In this document: piece by piece, positions 1 through 5,032 of the stretch
How the letters are laid out: every line of letters starts with the position of its first letter
Position numbering within the stretch: the stretch's first letter is position 1
NCBI GenBank assembly: GCA_019419405.1
Contig: DYAA01000126.1
Coordinates: 1 to 6,619 of the forward strand
Source of the DNA: Collinsella sp.
Lineage (GTDB): Bacteria > Actinomycetota > Coriobacteriia > Coriobacteriales > Coriobacteriaceae
Direction: 5' to 3'
Length of the DNA: 6,619 nucleotides
Notes under the pieces: model-generated
Told to the model about the DNA's origin: nothing
The model's input: the letters and a program-made list of their open reading frames with translations, nothing else
The model's database searches: none
Position numbers and translations under genes: made by a program

Positions 1-294
1 TCTGCGAGCGCCCAGGGCGCCACACGCGTGCACAGACTGTCGGTTCGACGTAGAAGCCTCAGCCGTAGCAACGGATTGCCCAGCGAGAGATCGCCACGGG
101 CGGATATTAAACTGCAAAGACGAGCGTCGGTAAGACACGCCGAGGTCGCCGCGGACGGGTTGATATAGGGAGAGGGCCTGACCCCATATCGTTGGGGCCA
201 GGCCCGATTTTGCCTCTTGACAATGTCCTGCTCATATTAAAAGGAACGTTCCCAACGTCTAAGGCGCCGCTGGTTGAGCATAAGTCAGCGAGCG
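1..294. other. Non-coding stretch, no gene assigned
   Basis: I see no supported gene here. One plus-strand frame stays open from the left edge to a TAG at 166-168, but its translation is rich in Arg and Ser with no domain character, so I do not call it the end of a gene. ATG-started frames are very short; for example, the ATG at 222 stops after five codons. The stretch holds a GC-rich hairpin at 174-205, listed separately, and a short odd palindrome at 8-20 (GCGCCC-A-GGGCGC). A TTGACA at 217-222 has no acceptable -10 box 16-18 bp downstream. It lies downstream of the minus-strand deglycase gene, beyond that gene's likely terminator. Confidence 0.5.
174..205. repeat. GC-rich inverted repeat (hairpin)
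   Basis: GGGCCTG-A-CCCC at 174-185 faces GGGG-C-CAGGCCC at 194-205 across an 8-nt loop. Read as plus-strand RNA, the stem has one A-C mismatch. Read as minus-strand RNA, the same position becomes a G-U wobble, giving 12 continuous pairs. A short GATTTT follows on the plus strand, so a weak rightward terminator is possible. No T-run follows on the minus strand. Its role is unknown. Confidence 0.6.
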
Positions 295-388
295 GGCCGC
301 ATTTGAGGCAAGGTGACGTGAAACGAAAGGGCGCTGACCTTCTGGTCGCGCCCTTGAAGTTGAACGTCAGATTGCCCAAATGCGGACC
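295..388. repeat. 94-bp imperfect palindrome around a terminator core
   Basis: The left arm (295-339) and right arm (344-388) are imperfect reverse complements flanking a 4-nt TTCT loop. About 37 positions per arm can pair. Conserved blocks, from outside in, are CCGCATTTG, GGCAA, TGACGT, AAC, AAGGGCGC and GACC, separated by small mismatches or 1-nt bulges. The inner part (327-355) is enough for a terminator. The outer CCGCATTTG/CAAATGCGG arms reach far beyond it, which suggests a repeat element such as a REP/REPIN- or MITE-like palindrome. No transposase is visible and I saw no target-site duplication. Confidence 0.7.
316..355 (-). terminator. Putative intrinsic terminator of the deglycase gene
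   Basis: Read on the minus strand, AAGGGCGC (355-348) pairs with GCGCCCTT (334-327) and GACC with GGTC. The stem is 12 bp with a single-base bulge, the loop is AGAA, and a T-rich TTTCGTTT tail runs from 328. It lies about 75 bp downstream of the deglycase stop codon. The T-run is interrupted, so efficiency is uncertain. Confidence 0.6.
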
Positions 389-404
389 GCGCAGCGTCGA
401 GCCG
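368..404 (-). repeat. 37-nt dispersed 3'-end motif, copy A
   Basis: Read on the minus strand, the motif is CGGCTCGACGCTGC, eight variable bases, then CATTTGGGCAATCTG. The copy at 4996-5032 has the same two conserved blocks (13 of 14 and 15 of 15 identical) with the same 8-nt spacing. Here it lies downstream of the deglycase gene, separated from its stop by the 404-431 hairpin, and its CATTTG part doubles as an arm of the 295-388 palindrome. Function unknown. Confidence 0.7.
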
Positions 405-431
405 TTACGCGGTTTGGTAAAACCGCGTAAC
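404..431. repeat. Perfect 12-bp inverted repeat at the deglycase stop codon
   Basis: GTTACGCGGTTT (404-415) and AAACCGCGTAAC (420-431) are exact reverse complements around a 4-nt loop (GGTA). The hairpin shares one base with the TAG stop of the minus-strand deglycase gene (431-433), so it begins right at the end of translation. No T-run follows on the minus strand, so it looks more like an mRNA 3'-end stabiliser or part of a tandem terminator than a terminator on its own. Confidence 0.7.
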
Positions 432-1423
432 TAATACTCAAGCTTCCACATGTAGCGGCGCGTCATGTAGTCCTTGTGGGTAACAGCAGAGAGAGCGCGC
501 ATGTACACGTTGTTGAGAATCGGGGCAAAGATCAGGTGGTTGAAGTACTCGCTCACGCTGTCCTTGATGTCGTTGAGGCCGAGCTCCTTGGCGTCGAGCT
601 GATAGACGCGCTCGCCACCGTACTGGTTGACGAAGCGGATGCCGCGCTCGTCATTGCAGCGGCTGCGGCCGACGCTGATGAGCTGGAACAGCGAGGTGCG
701 CTTGTCCAGAATCTCGAAGGGGCCGTGGAAGAAGTCGCAGGTGTTGATGGTGCAGGAGTCGATCTGCAGCATCTCCTGCACGTTGCAGATGCTAAAGACG
801 TAGGCGGCACCAAAGAGCGGGCCCTGGGCCATGACGTTGATGCAGGGCTTGTCGGCGTTCTGCTCGGCCCACTTAGCAGCGAGCGGACGGGTGTACTCGA
901 CGGCCTTGCGATAGATGGGGTCGACCAAGTCGAACGCGGCCATAGCGGTCTCGTACTCGGCATAGCCCTCGGTCTGCTGCGTGAGCTCCATGGCGATCAT
1001 GGTCACGACGGCGGAGTTGGTGCGGCCCATGCAAGACTCGTCAACGGCCAAGCTGTCGTACTGGATCTTGTAGTCGCAGACCTCGGTGAGGCCGGACTCG
1101 TCAACATAGATGGCGATGGTGCTGGCGCCGTGGTCCTTGGCGACCTGGGCGGCGACGATGGTCTCCTTGGTGCCGCGCATAGACACGACGACGGCCAGGG
1201 TGTTCTCGTTAACGTAGGCAGGGGTTGCGTGCACGAACTCGTTGCTGGTGTAGCTGGAGCTCACGACCTGCGTGGCCTCGTGCTCCATAAAGTACTGAGC
1301 AGGATAGTTACCACCGTTAGATCCGCCGGCGCCAATCCACACGACGCGCCTGATGCCGCCCTTGTCTGCCTTGTCAGCCAAAACCTGGGAGACGACATCC
1401 TTAACCTGTTCCTGAGTAGTCAT
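431..1423 (-). CDS. Double-SIS sugar-phosphate deglycase, FrlB/FraB/GfrF family
   Basis: Probably cleaves a 6-phosphorylated Amadori compound (fructoselysine-, glucoselysine- or fructose-asparagine-6-phosphate type) to glucose-6-phosphate and the free amino acid, in the cytoplasm. The 330 residues form two SIS domains: the first around 20-155, with a glycine-rich turn (GAGGSNGG, 31-38) and VSMRGTKETI (80-89); the second around 190-315. E217 (NVQEM) and H233 (FFHGPFE) are 16 residues apart, the same spacing as the catalytic Glu/His pair reported for FraB (E214/H230) and present in E. coli FrlB. The C-terminus RRYMWKLEY resembles the RRYYGGLVEY ending of E. coli FrlB. Length matches the family (about 330-350). 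The ATG at 1423 has AGAAAGG ten bases upstream. It diverges from a GntR/UTRA regulator, as many frl/gfr genes lie beside such regulators, but no PTS or kinase gene adjoins. The exact substrate cannot be read from sequence; another SIS isomerase is the main alternative. Confidence 0.8.
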   Translation of the reverse strand: MTTQEQVKDVVSQVLADKADKGGIRRVVWIGAGGSNGGNYPAQYFMEHEATQVVSSSYTSNEFVHATPAYVNENTLAVVVSMRGTKETIVAAQVAKDHGASTIAIYVDESGLTEVCDYKIQYDSLAVDESCMGRTNSAVVTMIAMELTQQTEGYAEYETAMAAFDLVDPIYRKAVEYTRPLAAKWAEQNADKPCINVMAQGPLFGAAYVFSICNVQEMLQIDSCTINTCDFFHGPFEILDKRTSLFQLISVGRSRCNDERGIRFVNQYGGERVYQLDAKELGLNDIKDSVSEYFNHLIFAPILNNVYMRALSAVTHKDYMTRRYMWKLEY

Positions 1424-1461
1424 CGTGCATCAGCCTTTCTTCTCGTTTGATGCTCTTGATG

Positions 1462-1508
1462 GCATACAAGTTACATACATGTTTTGGTTATGTCGACTAG
1501 TTGTATGC
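1462..1508. promoter_or_regulatory. Putative operator A (ATACA direct repeat plus inverted GCATACAA)
   Basis: GCATACAAGTT (1462-1472) is followed by ATACATGTT (1475-1483), giving two ATACA-N-GTT units at an 11-bp period. TTGTATGC at 1501-1508 is the exact reverse complement of GCATACAA at 1462-1469. Relative to the candidate deglycase promoter, the direct repeat falls in the early transcribed leader, a position suited to repression. Binding by the adjacent GntR-type protein is inferred. Confidence 0.45.
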
Positions 1509-1569
1509 TATATTTGTCTTAGATATTTTGCTGGTAAAGTTTTCGGCAATCCATTATCAGCGGTTTTGT

Positions 1570-1624
1570 TGTCATGTTGGATACATGCTTGGTTCAGTAA
1601 GCATACAGGTTAGATACAGGTTGT
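1570..1624. promoter_or_regulatory. Putative operator B (11-bp phased ATACA repeats before gntR)
   Basis: ATACAGGTT occurs at 1603-1611 and 1614-1622, matching operator A's two units. A further ATACATG at 1581 and a weaker CATGTT unit starting at 1570 fall on the same 11-bp register. The base pair CA at unit positions 4-5 recurs in every step from 1570 to 1614. The last unit ends about five bases before the gntR start codon and covers its only Shine-Dalgarno-like AGG (1618-1620), as expected for autoregulation. Confidence 0.45.
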
Positions 1625-1628
1625 TCAC

Positions 1629-2351
1629 ATGAGCACTTCGTCGAAAAAGAACTTGGCCCAATACGAGCGTCTGGCGGGTACGCTGCGTGACCGCATCGCC
1701 GCCGGCATCTACGCGTGCGGAGACAAGCTGCCGTCCGAGATGGAGCTCATGGGCGAATCGGGCCTGTCGCGCAGCACTGTGCGTCACGCGCTTAAGGTGC
1801 TTGTTGACGAGGGTCTGGTTCGCACCGAGCGCGGACGCGGCGCCTTTGTGGCTGACACGCCGGCGCTCCACGAGAACAACCTGGTGTTTTCGAGCTATAC
1901 CAAGCAGGTCGAAGGCCAGGGTATGAAGCCCACCACGCGCACGGTGGACTCGGGCTTTGCCAAAGCAATGGGCAGCGTGGCCAAGTTCTTTGACGCTAGC
2001 GTGGGCAGCAAGCTTGTCAAACTTGTCCGCCTGCGTTACCTGGACGATGCGCCACTGTGCCTGGAGACTACCTATCTGCCGCCAAGCTTTGGATCGCTCA
2101 TCGATCGCGATATCAACGGTTCGCTCTACGCCACGCTGCGCCAGGAGTTCCATCGTGCGCCGGCGCAGGGGCATAAGACCTTTGAGGTGTGCTATGCCTC
2201 GCAAAACGAGGCGTTTTTGCTCAACGTTAAGCGCGGGCAGGCGCTGATCCTGATCACCGACTACGTCTACGACACCGACGGTCGCCCGCTCCATGTCTCC
2301 AAGCGCATCCAACGTACCGACCGCGCCAAATACACCGAGCCCATCGGCTAA
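1629..2351 (+). CDS. GntR-family (HutC/FrlR-type) regulator with UTRA domain
   Basis: A DNA-binding transcription factor of 240 residues, the usual length for HutC-subfamily members. The winged helix-turn-helix spans about 8-76, with the family signatures LPSEMEL (34-40), SRSTVRHAL (47-55, recognition helix) and the wing ERGRGAFV (67-74). The UTRA ligand-binding domain spans about 85-235 and includes VRLRYLDDAPLCLETTYLP (133-151) and FEVCYASQNEAFLL (185-198). UTRA domains bind small effectors, often sugar phosphates or amino-sugar phosphates. Divergent placement beside the deglycase gene suggests it senses that enzyme's substrate or a relative and controls both genes. Only a weak AGG precedes the ATG at 1629, and the putative operator overlaps it. 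The real ligand and whether it represses or activates are inferred. Confidence 0.9.
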   Translation: MSTSSKKNLAQYERLAGTLRDRIAAGIYACGDKLPSEMELMGESGLSRSTVRHALKVLVDEGLVRTERGRGAFVADTPALHENNLVFSSYTKQVEGQGMKPTTRTVDSGFAKAMGSVAKFFDASVGSKLVKLVRLRYLDDAPLCLETTYLPPSFGSLIDRDINGSLYATLRQEFHRAPAQGHKTFEVCYASQNEAFLLNVKRGQALILITDYVYDTDGRPLHVSKRIQRTDRAKYTEPIG

Positions 2352-2391
2352 CCTGCCAAAATAAACCTGTCCCTAAATGGTAGGTTTAGGG
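2350..2391. terminator. Convergent-gene inverted repeats, possible weak terminator
   Basis: The 21 bp between the gntR stop (2349-2351) and the GNAT stop (2373-2375) sit inside overlapping inverted repeats. AACCTGCCA (2350-2358) pairs with TGGTAGGTT (2378-2386) with one wobble. AAACCT (2363-2368) pairs with AGGTTT (2382-2387). CCCTAAA (2371-2377) pairs with TTTAGGG (2385-2391). On the minus strand the second hairpin is followed by ATTTT, a weak terminator signature. The structures exclude each other, so which one forms is unknown. Confidence 0.4.
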
Positions 2392-2963
2392 AGGTCGGGG
2401 AACCAGGTTGGCTTGGGTTGGTTGGGTGTGCGCTCGGCTAGGACCAGTTCCATCCAGCACATGTCGTACCAGCGGCCGAACTTTTGGGCACAGCGGTCGA
2501 AGGCGCCCACCAGGCGATACCCCATATGGGCATGGAAATCCTGACTGTTATGCGTCAGATATTCGTCGTCCTTGTCGTGCGGCACGGCAATGAGCGCGCA
2601 CATGTTGGTGATGCCCATCGCGATCAGACATTGCTTGAGCGCGTCGTGCAGCTTGCGGCCCAACCCGCCGTGGCGCACGTCGCGCGCCAGGTAGATCGAC
2701 GTCTCGACCGACCAGTCGTATGCCTCGCGGCTGTTAAGCGGACTCACATAGGCATAGCCTACCGGATGCCCGTCCAGCTCCATCACCAAATACGGATAGC
2801 GCTTGAGCGTACGCTCGATGCGCCCGGCGAACTCCTCAACGCTCGGCACCTCGTATTCGCAGGTAATCGCCGTCTGGCGCACATACGGCTCATAGATAGC
2901 AAGCAACGCCGACGCGTCTTCGGGCGTCGCCAGGCGGATCGTCGGCTCGGACATCTCGGTCAT
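2373..2963 (-). CDS. GNAT N-acetyltransferase, phosphinothricin acetyltransferase-like
   Basis: A cytoplasmic acetyl-CoA-dependent N-acetyltransferase of 196 residues. It follows the PAT/Bar/MddA pattern: a beta-strand start TIRLATPEDA (8-17), LAIYEPYV (21-28), YPYLVMELDGHPVGYAYVSP (56-75), YDWSVETSIYL (82-92), the acetyl-CoA loop RHGGLG (97-102, fitting RxxGxG), and KFGRWYDMCWMEL (161-173). E88 matches the glutamate proposed as catalytic base in PAT enzymes. Relatives acetylate phosphinothricin, methionine sulfoximine or methionine sulfone; the native substrate is not predictable here. I chose the ATG at 2963 because GGGGGAGAAGGG lies just upstream (2979-2968) and because a longer frame from 3032 would run through a terminator hairpin. 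The proline-rich tail after about 178 is outside the domain. Confidence 0.85.
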   Translation of the reverse strand: MTEMSEPTIRLATPEDASALLAIYEPYVRQTAITCEYEVPSVEEFAGRIERTLKRYPYLVMELDGHPVGYAYVSPLNSREAYDWSVETSIYLARDVRHGGLGRKLHDALKQCLIAMGITNMCALIAVPHDKDDEYLTHNSQDFHAHMGYRLVGAFDRCAQKFGRWYDMCWMELVLAERTPNQPKPTWFPDLPKPTI

Positions 2964-2967
2964 ACAA

Positions 2968-2979
2968 CCCTTCTCCCCC
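2968..2979 (-). promoter_or_regulatory. Ribosome binding site fixing the GNAT start
   Basis: Read on the minus strand, GGGGGAGAAGGG ends four bases before the ATG at 2963, so its GGAG core is well placed for that start. It sits directly after the T-rich tail of the upstream terminator. The next in-frame ATG (2954) would be too far from it. Confidence 0.6.
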
Positions 2980-3023
2980 AAAAGCAAAGGCCGCCCTGCG
3001 CCAAATCCAAGCGCAAGGCGGCC
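2980..3023 (-). terminator. Intrinsic terminator after the threonine aldolase gene
   Basis: Read on the minus strand, GGCCGCCTTGCGC (3023-3011) pairs with GCGCAGGGCGGCC (3001-2989). This gives 13 continuous pairs including one G-U, with a 9-nt loop, followed by TTTGCTTTT (2988-2980). It starts about 18 bp after the aldolase stop codon. This is the best terminator in the window. It ends 17 bases before the GNAT start codon, so the GNAT gene has almost no room for its own promoter. Confidence 0.85.
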
Positions 3024-3041
3024 CCTCGTCATTACATCAGG

Positions 3042-4067
3042 CTACAGGACAGCCGCCAGCGCGTCGATGTCCTCCTGCGTCGTGGCCCAGCTGGTGCAAA
3101 AACGCACCACCGTGTGGGTCTCGTCGTACTTTTCCCAGTACTCGATCGAGGCATGCTCGCGAATGCGGGCCATGTCCTCGTTGGGCAGAATCACAAACTG
3201 CTGGTTTGTGGGCGTCTCCAAAAAGAACTGGTAACCGCGCTCGTGCAGCACACGGCGTAGCGCCTGGGCCGTCTCGATCGCCTGTCGACCAATCTCAAAA
3301 TACAGCCCATCGGTAAAAAGCGCCTCAAACTGCACGCCCGTCAGGCGGCCTTTGGCAAGCAGCGCGCCGTGTTGCTTAATGCGAGGAATGGGATGCGCCG
3401 GGGCGTGCATGCCGCAAAACACCACGGCCTCGCCGCACAGAGCGCCGCACTTGGTGCCGCCGATGTAGAACACGTCGCACAGCTGCGCCAGCTCGGGCAG
3501 GGCAATGTCGCACTCATCGGCCGCCAGCGCATAGGCCAGGCGAGCACCGTCCACAAACAGCGGAATCTCATGCTTCTGGCACACCGCGTGAATCGCCACG
3601 AGCTCGGCCTTGGAGTACAGCGTGCCGTACTCGGTCGACAGGCTCACGTACACGGCGCCCGGAAACACCGTGTGCTCGTAGCTCTCGTTTTCGTAGAACA
3701 CCTGGATATAGTTTTCGAGGTCCTCGGCATGCATCTTGCCCTCGTAGCCGGGGATGGTGAGTACCTTGTGGCCGCCAAACTCGATGGCGCCCGCCTCGTG
3801 GCAGGCGACGTGGCCGGTCTCGGCAGCAACGACGCCCTCGTACGGCGCGAGCAGCATGTCGATCACCGTCGCGTTGGCCTGCGTGCCGCCCACCAGAAAA
3901 AACACGTCGGCATCGGGGGCCTGGCAGGCCTCGCGAATAAGTTGCTTGGCACGCTCGGTATGTGCATCGGTACCGTAGCCGGGCTGCGGCTCCATATTGG
4001 TGTCGACGAGCGCCTGCAGCACCGCCGGATGTGCGCCGTGGGAATAATCGTTGTTAAACGCGAGCAT
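3042..4067 (-). CDS. Low-specificity L-threonine aldolase (PLP-dependent)
   Basis: Likely cleaves L-threonine or allo-threonine to glycine and acetaldehyde using pyridoxal phosphate, in the cytoplasm. The 341 residues match the beta-eliminating-lyase/threonine aldolase family (E. coli LtaE is about 333). Visible landmarks: NNDYSHGAHPAVLQAL (5-20) at the N-terminus, where family members have the SD-less NDY variant; YGTDAHTERAKQLI (31-44); FFLVGGTQANATVI (56-69), phosphate-binding; ETGHVACHEAGAIE (83-96), with H86 as the probable ring-stacking histidine; LFVDGARLAYAL (170-181), with D173 contacting the cofactor nitrogen; and YIGGTKCGALCGE (201-213), with K206 as the Schiff-base lysine. AGAGAGG lies six bases before the ATG at 4067. 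It is 45 bp downstream of the PAP2 gene, likely co-transcribed, and is followed by a strong terminator. Substrate stereochemistry cannot be read from the sequence. Confidence 0.9.
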   Translation of the reverse strand: MLAFNNDYSHGAHPAVLQALVDTNMEPQPGYGTDAHTERAKQLIREACQAPDADVFFLVGGTQANATVIDMLLAPYEGVVAAETGHVACHEAGAIEFGGHKVLTIPGYEGKMHAEDLENYIQVFYENESYEHTVFPGAVYVSLSTEYGTLYSKAELVAIHAVCQKHEIPLFVDGARLAYALAADECDIALPELAQLCDVFYIGGTKCGALCGEAVVFCGMHAPAHPIPRIKQHGALLAKGRLTGVQFEALFTDGLYFEIGRQAIETAQALRRVLHERGYQFFLETPTNQQFVILPNEDMARIREHASIEYWEKYDETHTVVRFCTSWATTQEDIDALAAVL

Positions 4068-4112
4068 GGCAATCCTCTCTTACCGGGTATCGGCCAGATG
4101 ATTCAAACGGAG

Positions 4113-4976
4113 CTATTGTACGCCGTTGGGATAGGCAATACGCGCGGCAAGGCACTCAAGCGCCAGCACCAGGGCAAAGCCGCAGCTCACGTCACTCAAA
4201 AAGTGCGCCCCGATCACGATGCGGCCAAAGGCGACGAGCGCCGCGACCACAGCCGCCGTCCAAAAGACCACGCGGCGGCGCGACGGCTTTTCCTTAAAGG
4301 CCGCTGCGGGAAGCCCGGCGAGCATAAGGCCGATCGCCGCGTGCGCCGTGTGTCCGCTCGCAAACGACTTGAAGCCGTCCTTGATCACGCCAGCGGCAAT
4401 ATAGGCCCACTTGTCGGGGTTGCCGATCACCCACCACGGCTGAAAATTGAGCCCTGGCGTGACCTCGATCACGCGCATGCGCGGGCGCGACCACAGCGGC
4501 TTAACAATCACGTTGAGGATAATGGCCTGAGCGACCCACACGGCAAGTACCATCAACGCCCAGCGTGTGAGCTCGTCAGGCGCGGTGTCGTGCGTAAGGC
4601 GGTAGGCGATGAAGTTGGCTGCGATGACCAACGCAAACGTCAGCACCAGCTGAACGGCAATGAGTTTACCGCCAACCCGCAGGGACGAAACGATCTCGTA
4701 GCCGGCTAGGCCAACGTTGACGAGGATGCCGAGCACGGCGAGCCATTTGCTCCCCCCGGAGTCGGGACGCACCGCGCGCACGAGCATAACGCCCGCGACG
4801 CTCGCCGTCAGCTCAAACGGCAGCTCGCCGGCGGCCTCGATAAAGCGGCCGTACATGCTGCCGACGCTGAACAGCGCACTCGAGATCTGATAATCGAAGA
4901 AGCTGCCCACGCCCAGGCAAAGGGCAAGGATAACCGCGATAGCAGCGACGTCTTTCTTGTAGATGTACCCGAACAT
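4113..4976 (-). CDS. PAP2-family membrane phosphatase
   Basis: An integral membrane phosphatase of the PAP2/phosphatidic acid phosphatase superfamily, 287 residues, with hydrophobic segments at about 10-27, 56-70, 78-97, 104-125, 138-158, 211-226, 237-255 and 263-280. The catalytic motifs are recognisable but altered. Motif 1 is KPLWSRPRM (159-167), close to KX6RP but with Met in the last place. Motif 2 is FASGH (205-209) instead of PSGH. Motif 3 is RIVIGAHFLSD (252-262), fitting RX5HX3D. The phosphatase histidines H209 and H258 are present, so activity is plausible. Relatives act on undecaprenyl pyrophosphate, phosphatidic acid or phosphatidylglycerophosphate; the substrate here is unknown. 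AAAGGA lies just before the ATG at 4976. The gene follows mfd by 56 bp and precedes the aldolase gene by 45 bp. No functional link to either is obvious. Confidence 0.85.
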   Translation of the reverse strand: MFGYIYKKDVAAIAVILALCLGVGSFFDYQISSALFSVGSMYGRFIEAAGELPFELTASVAGVMLVRAVRPDSGGSKWLAVLGILVNVGLAGYEIVSSLRVGGKLIAVQLVLTFALVIAANFIAYRLTHDTAPDELTRWALMVLAVWVAQAIILNVIVKPLWSRPRMRVIEVTPGLNFQPWWVIGNPDKWAYIAAGVIKDGFKSFASGHTAHAAIGLMLAGLPAAAFKEKPSRRRVVFWTAAVVAALVAFGRIVIGAHFLSDVSCGFALVLALECLAARIAYPNGVQ

Positions 4977-4995
4977 GCTTTCCTTTCGATGGAAC

Positions 4996-5032
4996 CAGAT
5001 TGCCCAAATGGGGCATTTGCAGCGTCGACCCG
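4996..5032 (-). repeat. 37-nt dispersed 3'-end motif, copy B
   Basis: Read on the minus strand, CGGGTCGACGCTGC directly follows the mfd TAG stop (5035-5033), then eight variable bases, then CATTTGGGCAATCTG. It matches copy A (368-404) block for block. In this copy the variable stretch creates an internal CAAATG-GGG-CATTTG inverted repeat (5005-5019). No T-run follows, so it is not a standard terminator. Function unknown. Confidence 0.7.

Larger units (their letters stand above)
1424..1628. promoter_or_regulatory. Divergent promoter/operator region (deglycase and gntR)
   Basis: This 205-bp AT-rich gap separates two divergent starts and holds no gene. The best minus-strand promoter candidate is TTGCCG (1549-1544), 18-bp spacer, TATCTA (1525-1520), driving the deglycase. 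The best plus-strand candidate is TTGTAT (1501-1506), 17-bp spacer, TATTTT (1524-1529), driving the regulator. The two overlap at their -10 boxes (TAGATATTTT), which would couple the promoters. Repeated ATACA elements near both ends are the likely operators and are listed separately. The promoter boxes are weak matches and only tentative. Confidence 0.5.

Noticed and set aside
72..82. GATTGCCCA matching part of the 37-nt motif
   Set aside because: Only nine bases match and the second conserved block is absent, so chance is a fair explanation.
217..240. TTGACA-like -35 box in the left non-coding region
   Set aside because: The nearest AT-rich -10 candidate (TATTAA, 235-240) is only 12 bp away, and no gene follows on the plus strand.
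107..434. Two overlapping frames (107-379 minus and 192-434 plus) in the left non-coding region
   Set aside because: They overlap each other and cover the hairpins and the deglycase stop. They lack convincing ribosome binding sites and domain character, and one uses a TTG start inside a hairpin.
476..1450. 324-codon open frame on the plus strand
   Set aside because: It is antisense to the deglycase gene; the Val/Leu/Asp/Gly-rich translation has no domain signature.
1425..1613. 62-codon plus-strand frame with hydrophobic residues in the divergent region
   Set aside because: It starts at a GTG with no Shine-Dalgarno and covers the operator repeats and promoters; the hydrophobic look follows from AT-rich sequence.
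1572..2312. 246-codon open frame on the minus strand
   Set aside because: It is antisense to the GntR regulator, which has intact wHTH and UTRA motifs.
2964..3032. 23-residue N-terminal extension of the GNAT protein
   Set aside because: The extension is translated from the terminator hairpin and lacks a ribosome binding site, while the ATG at 2963 has a strong one.
3369..4709. 446-codon open frame on the plus strand
   Set aside because: It runs antisense across the threonine aldolase and PAP2 genes, whose motifs are clear. Its translation is low-complexity His/Arg/Val-rich, typical of a GC-driven shadow frame.
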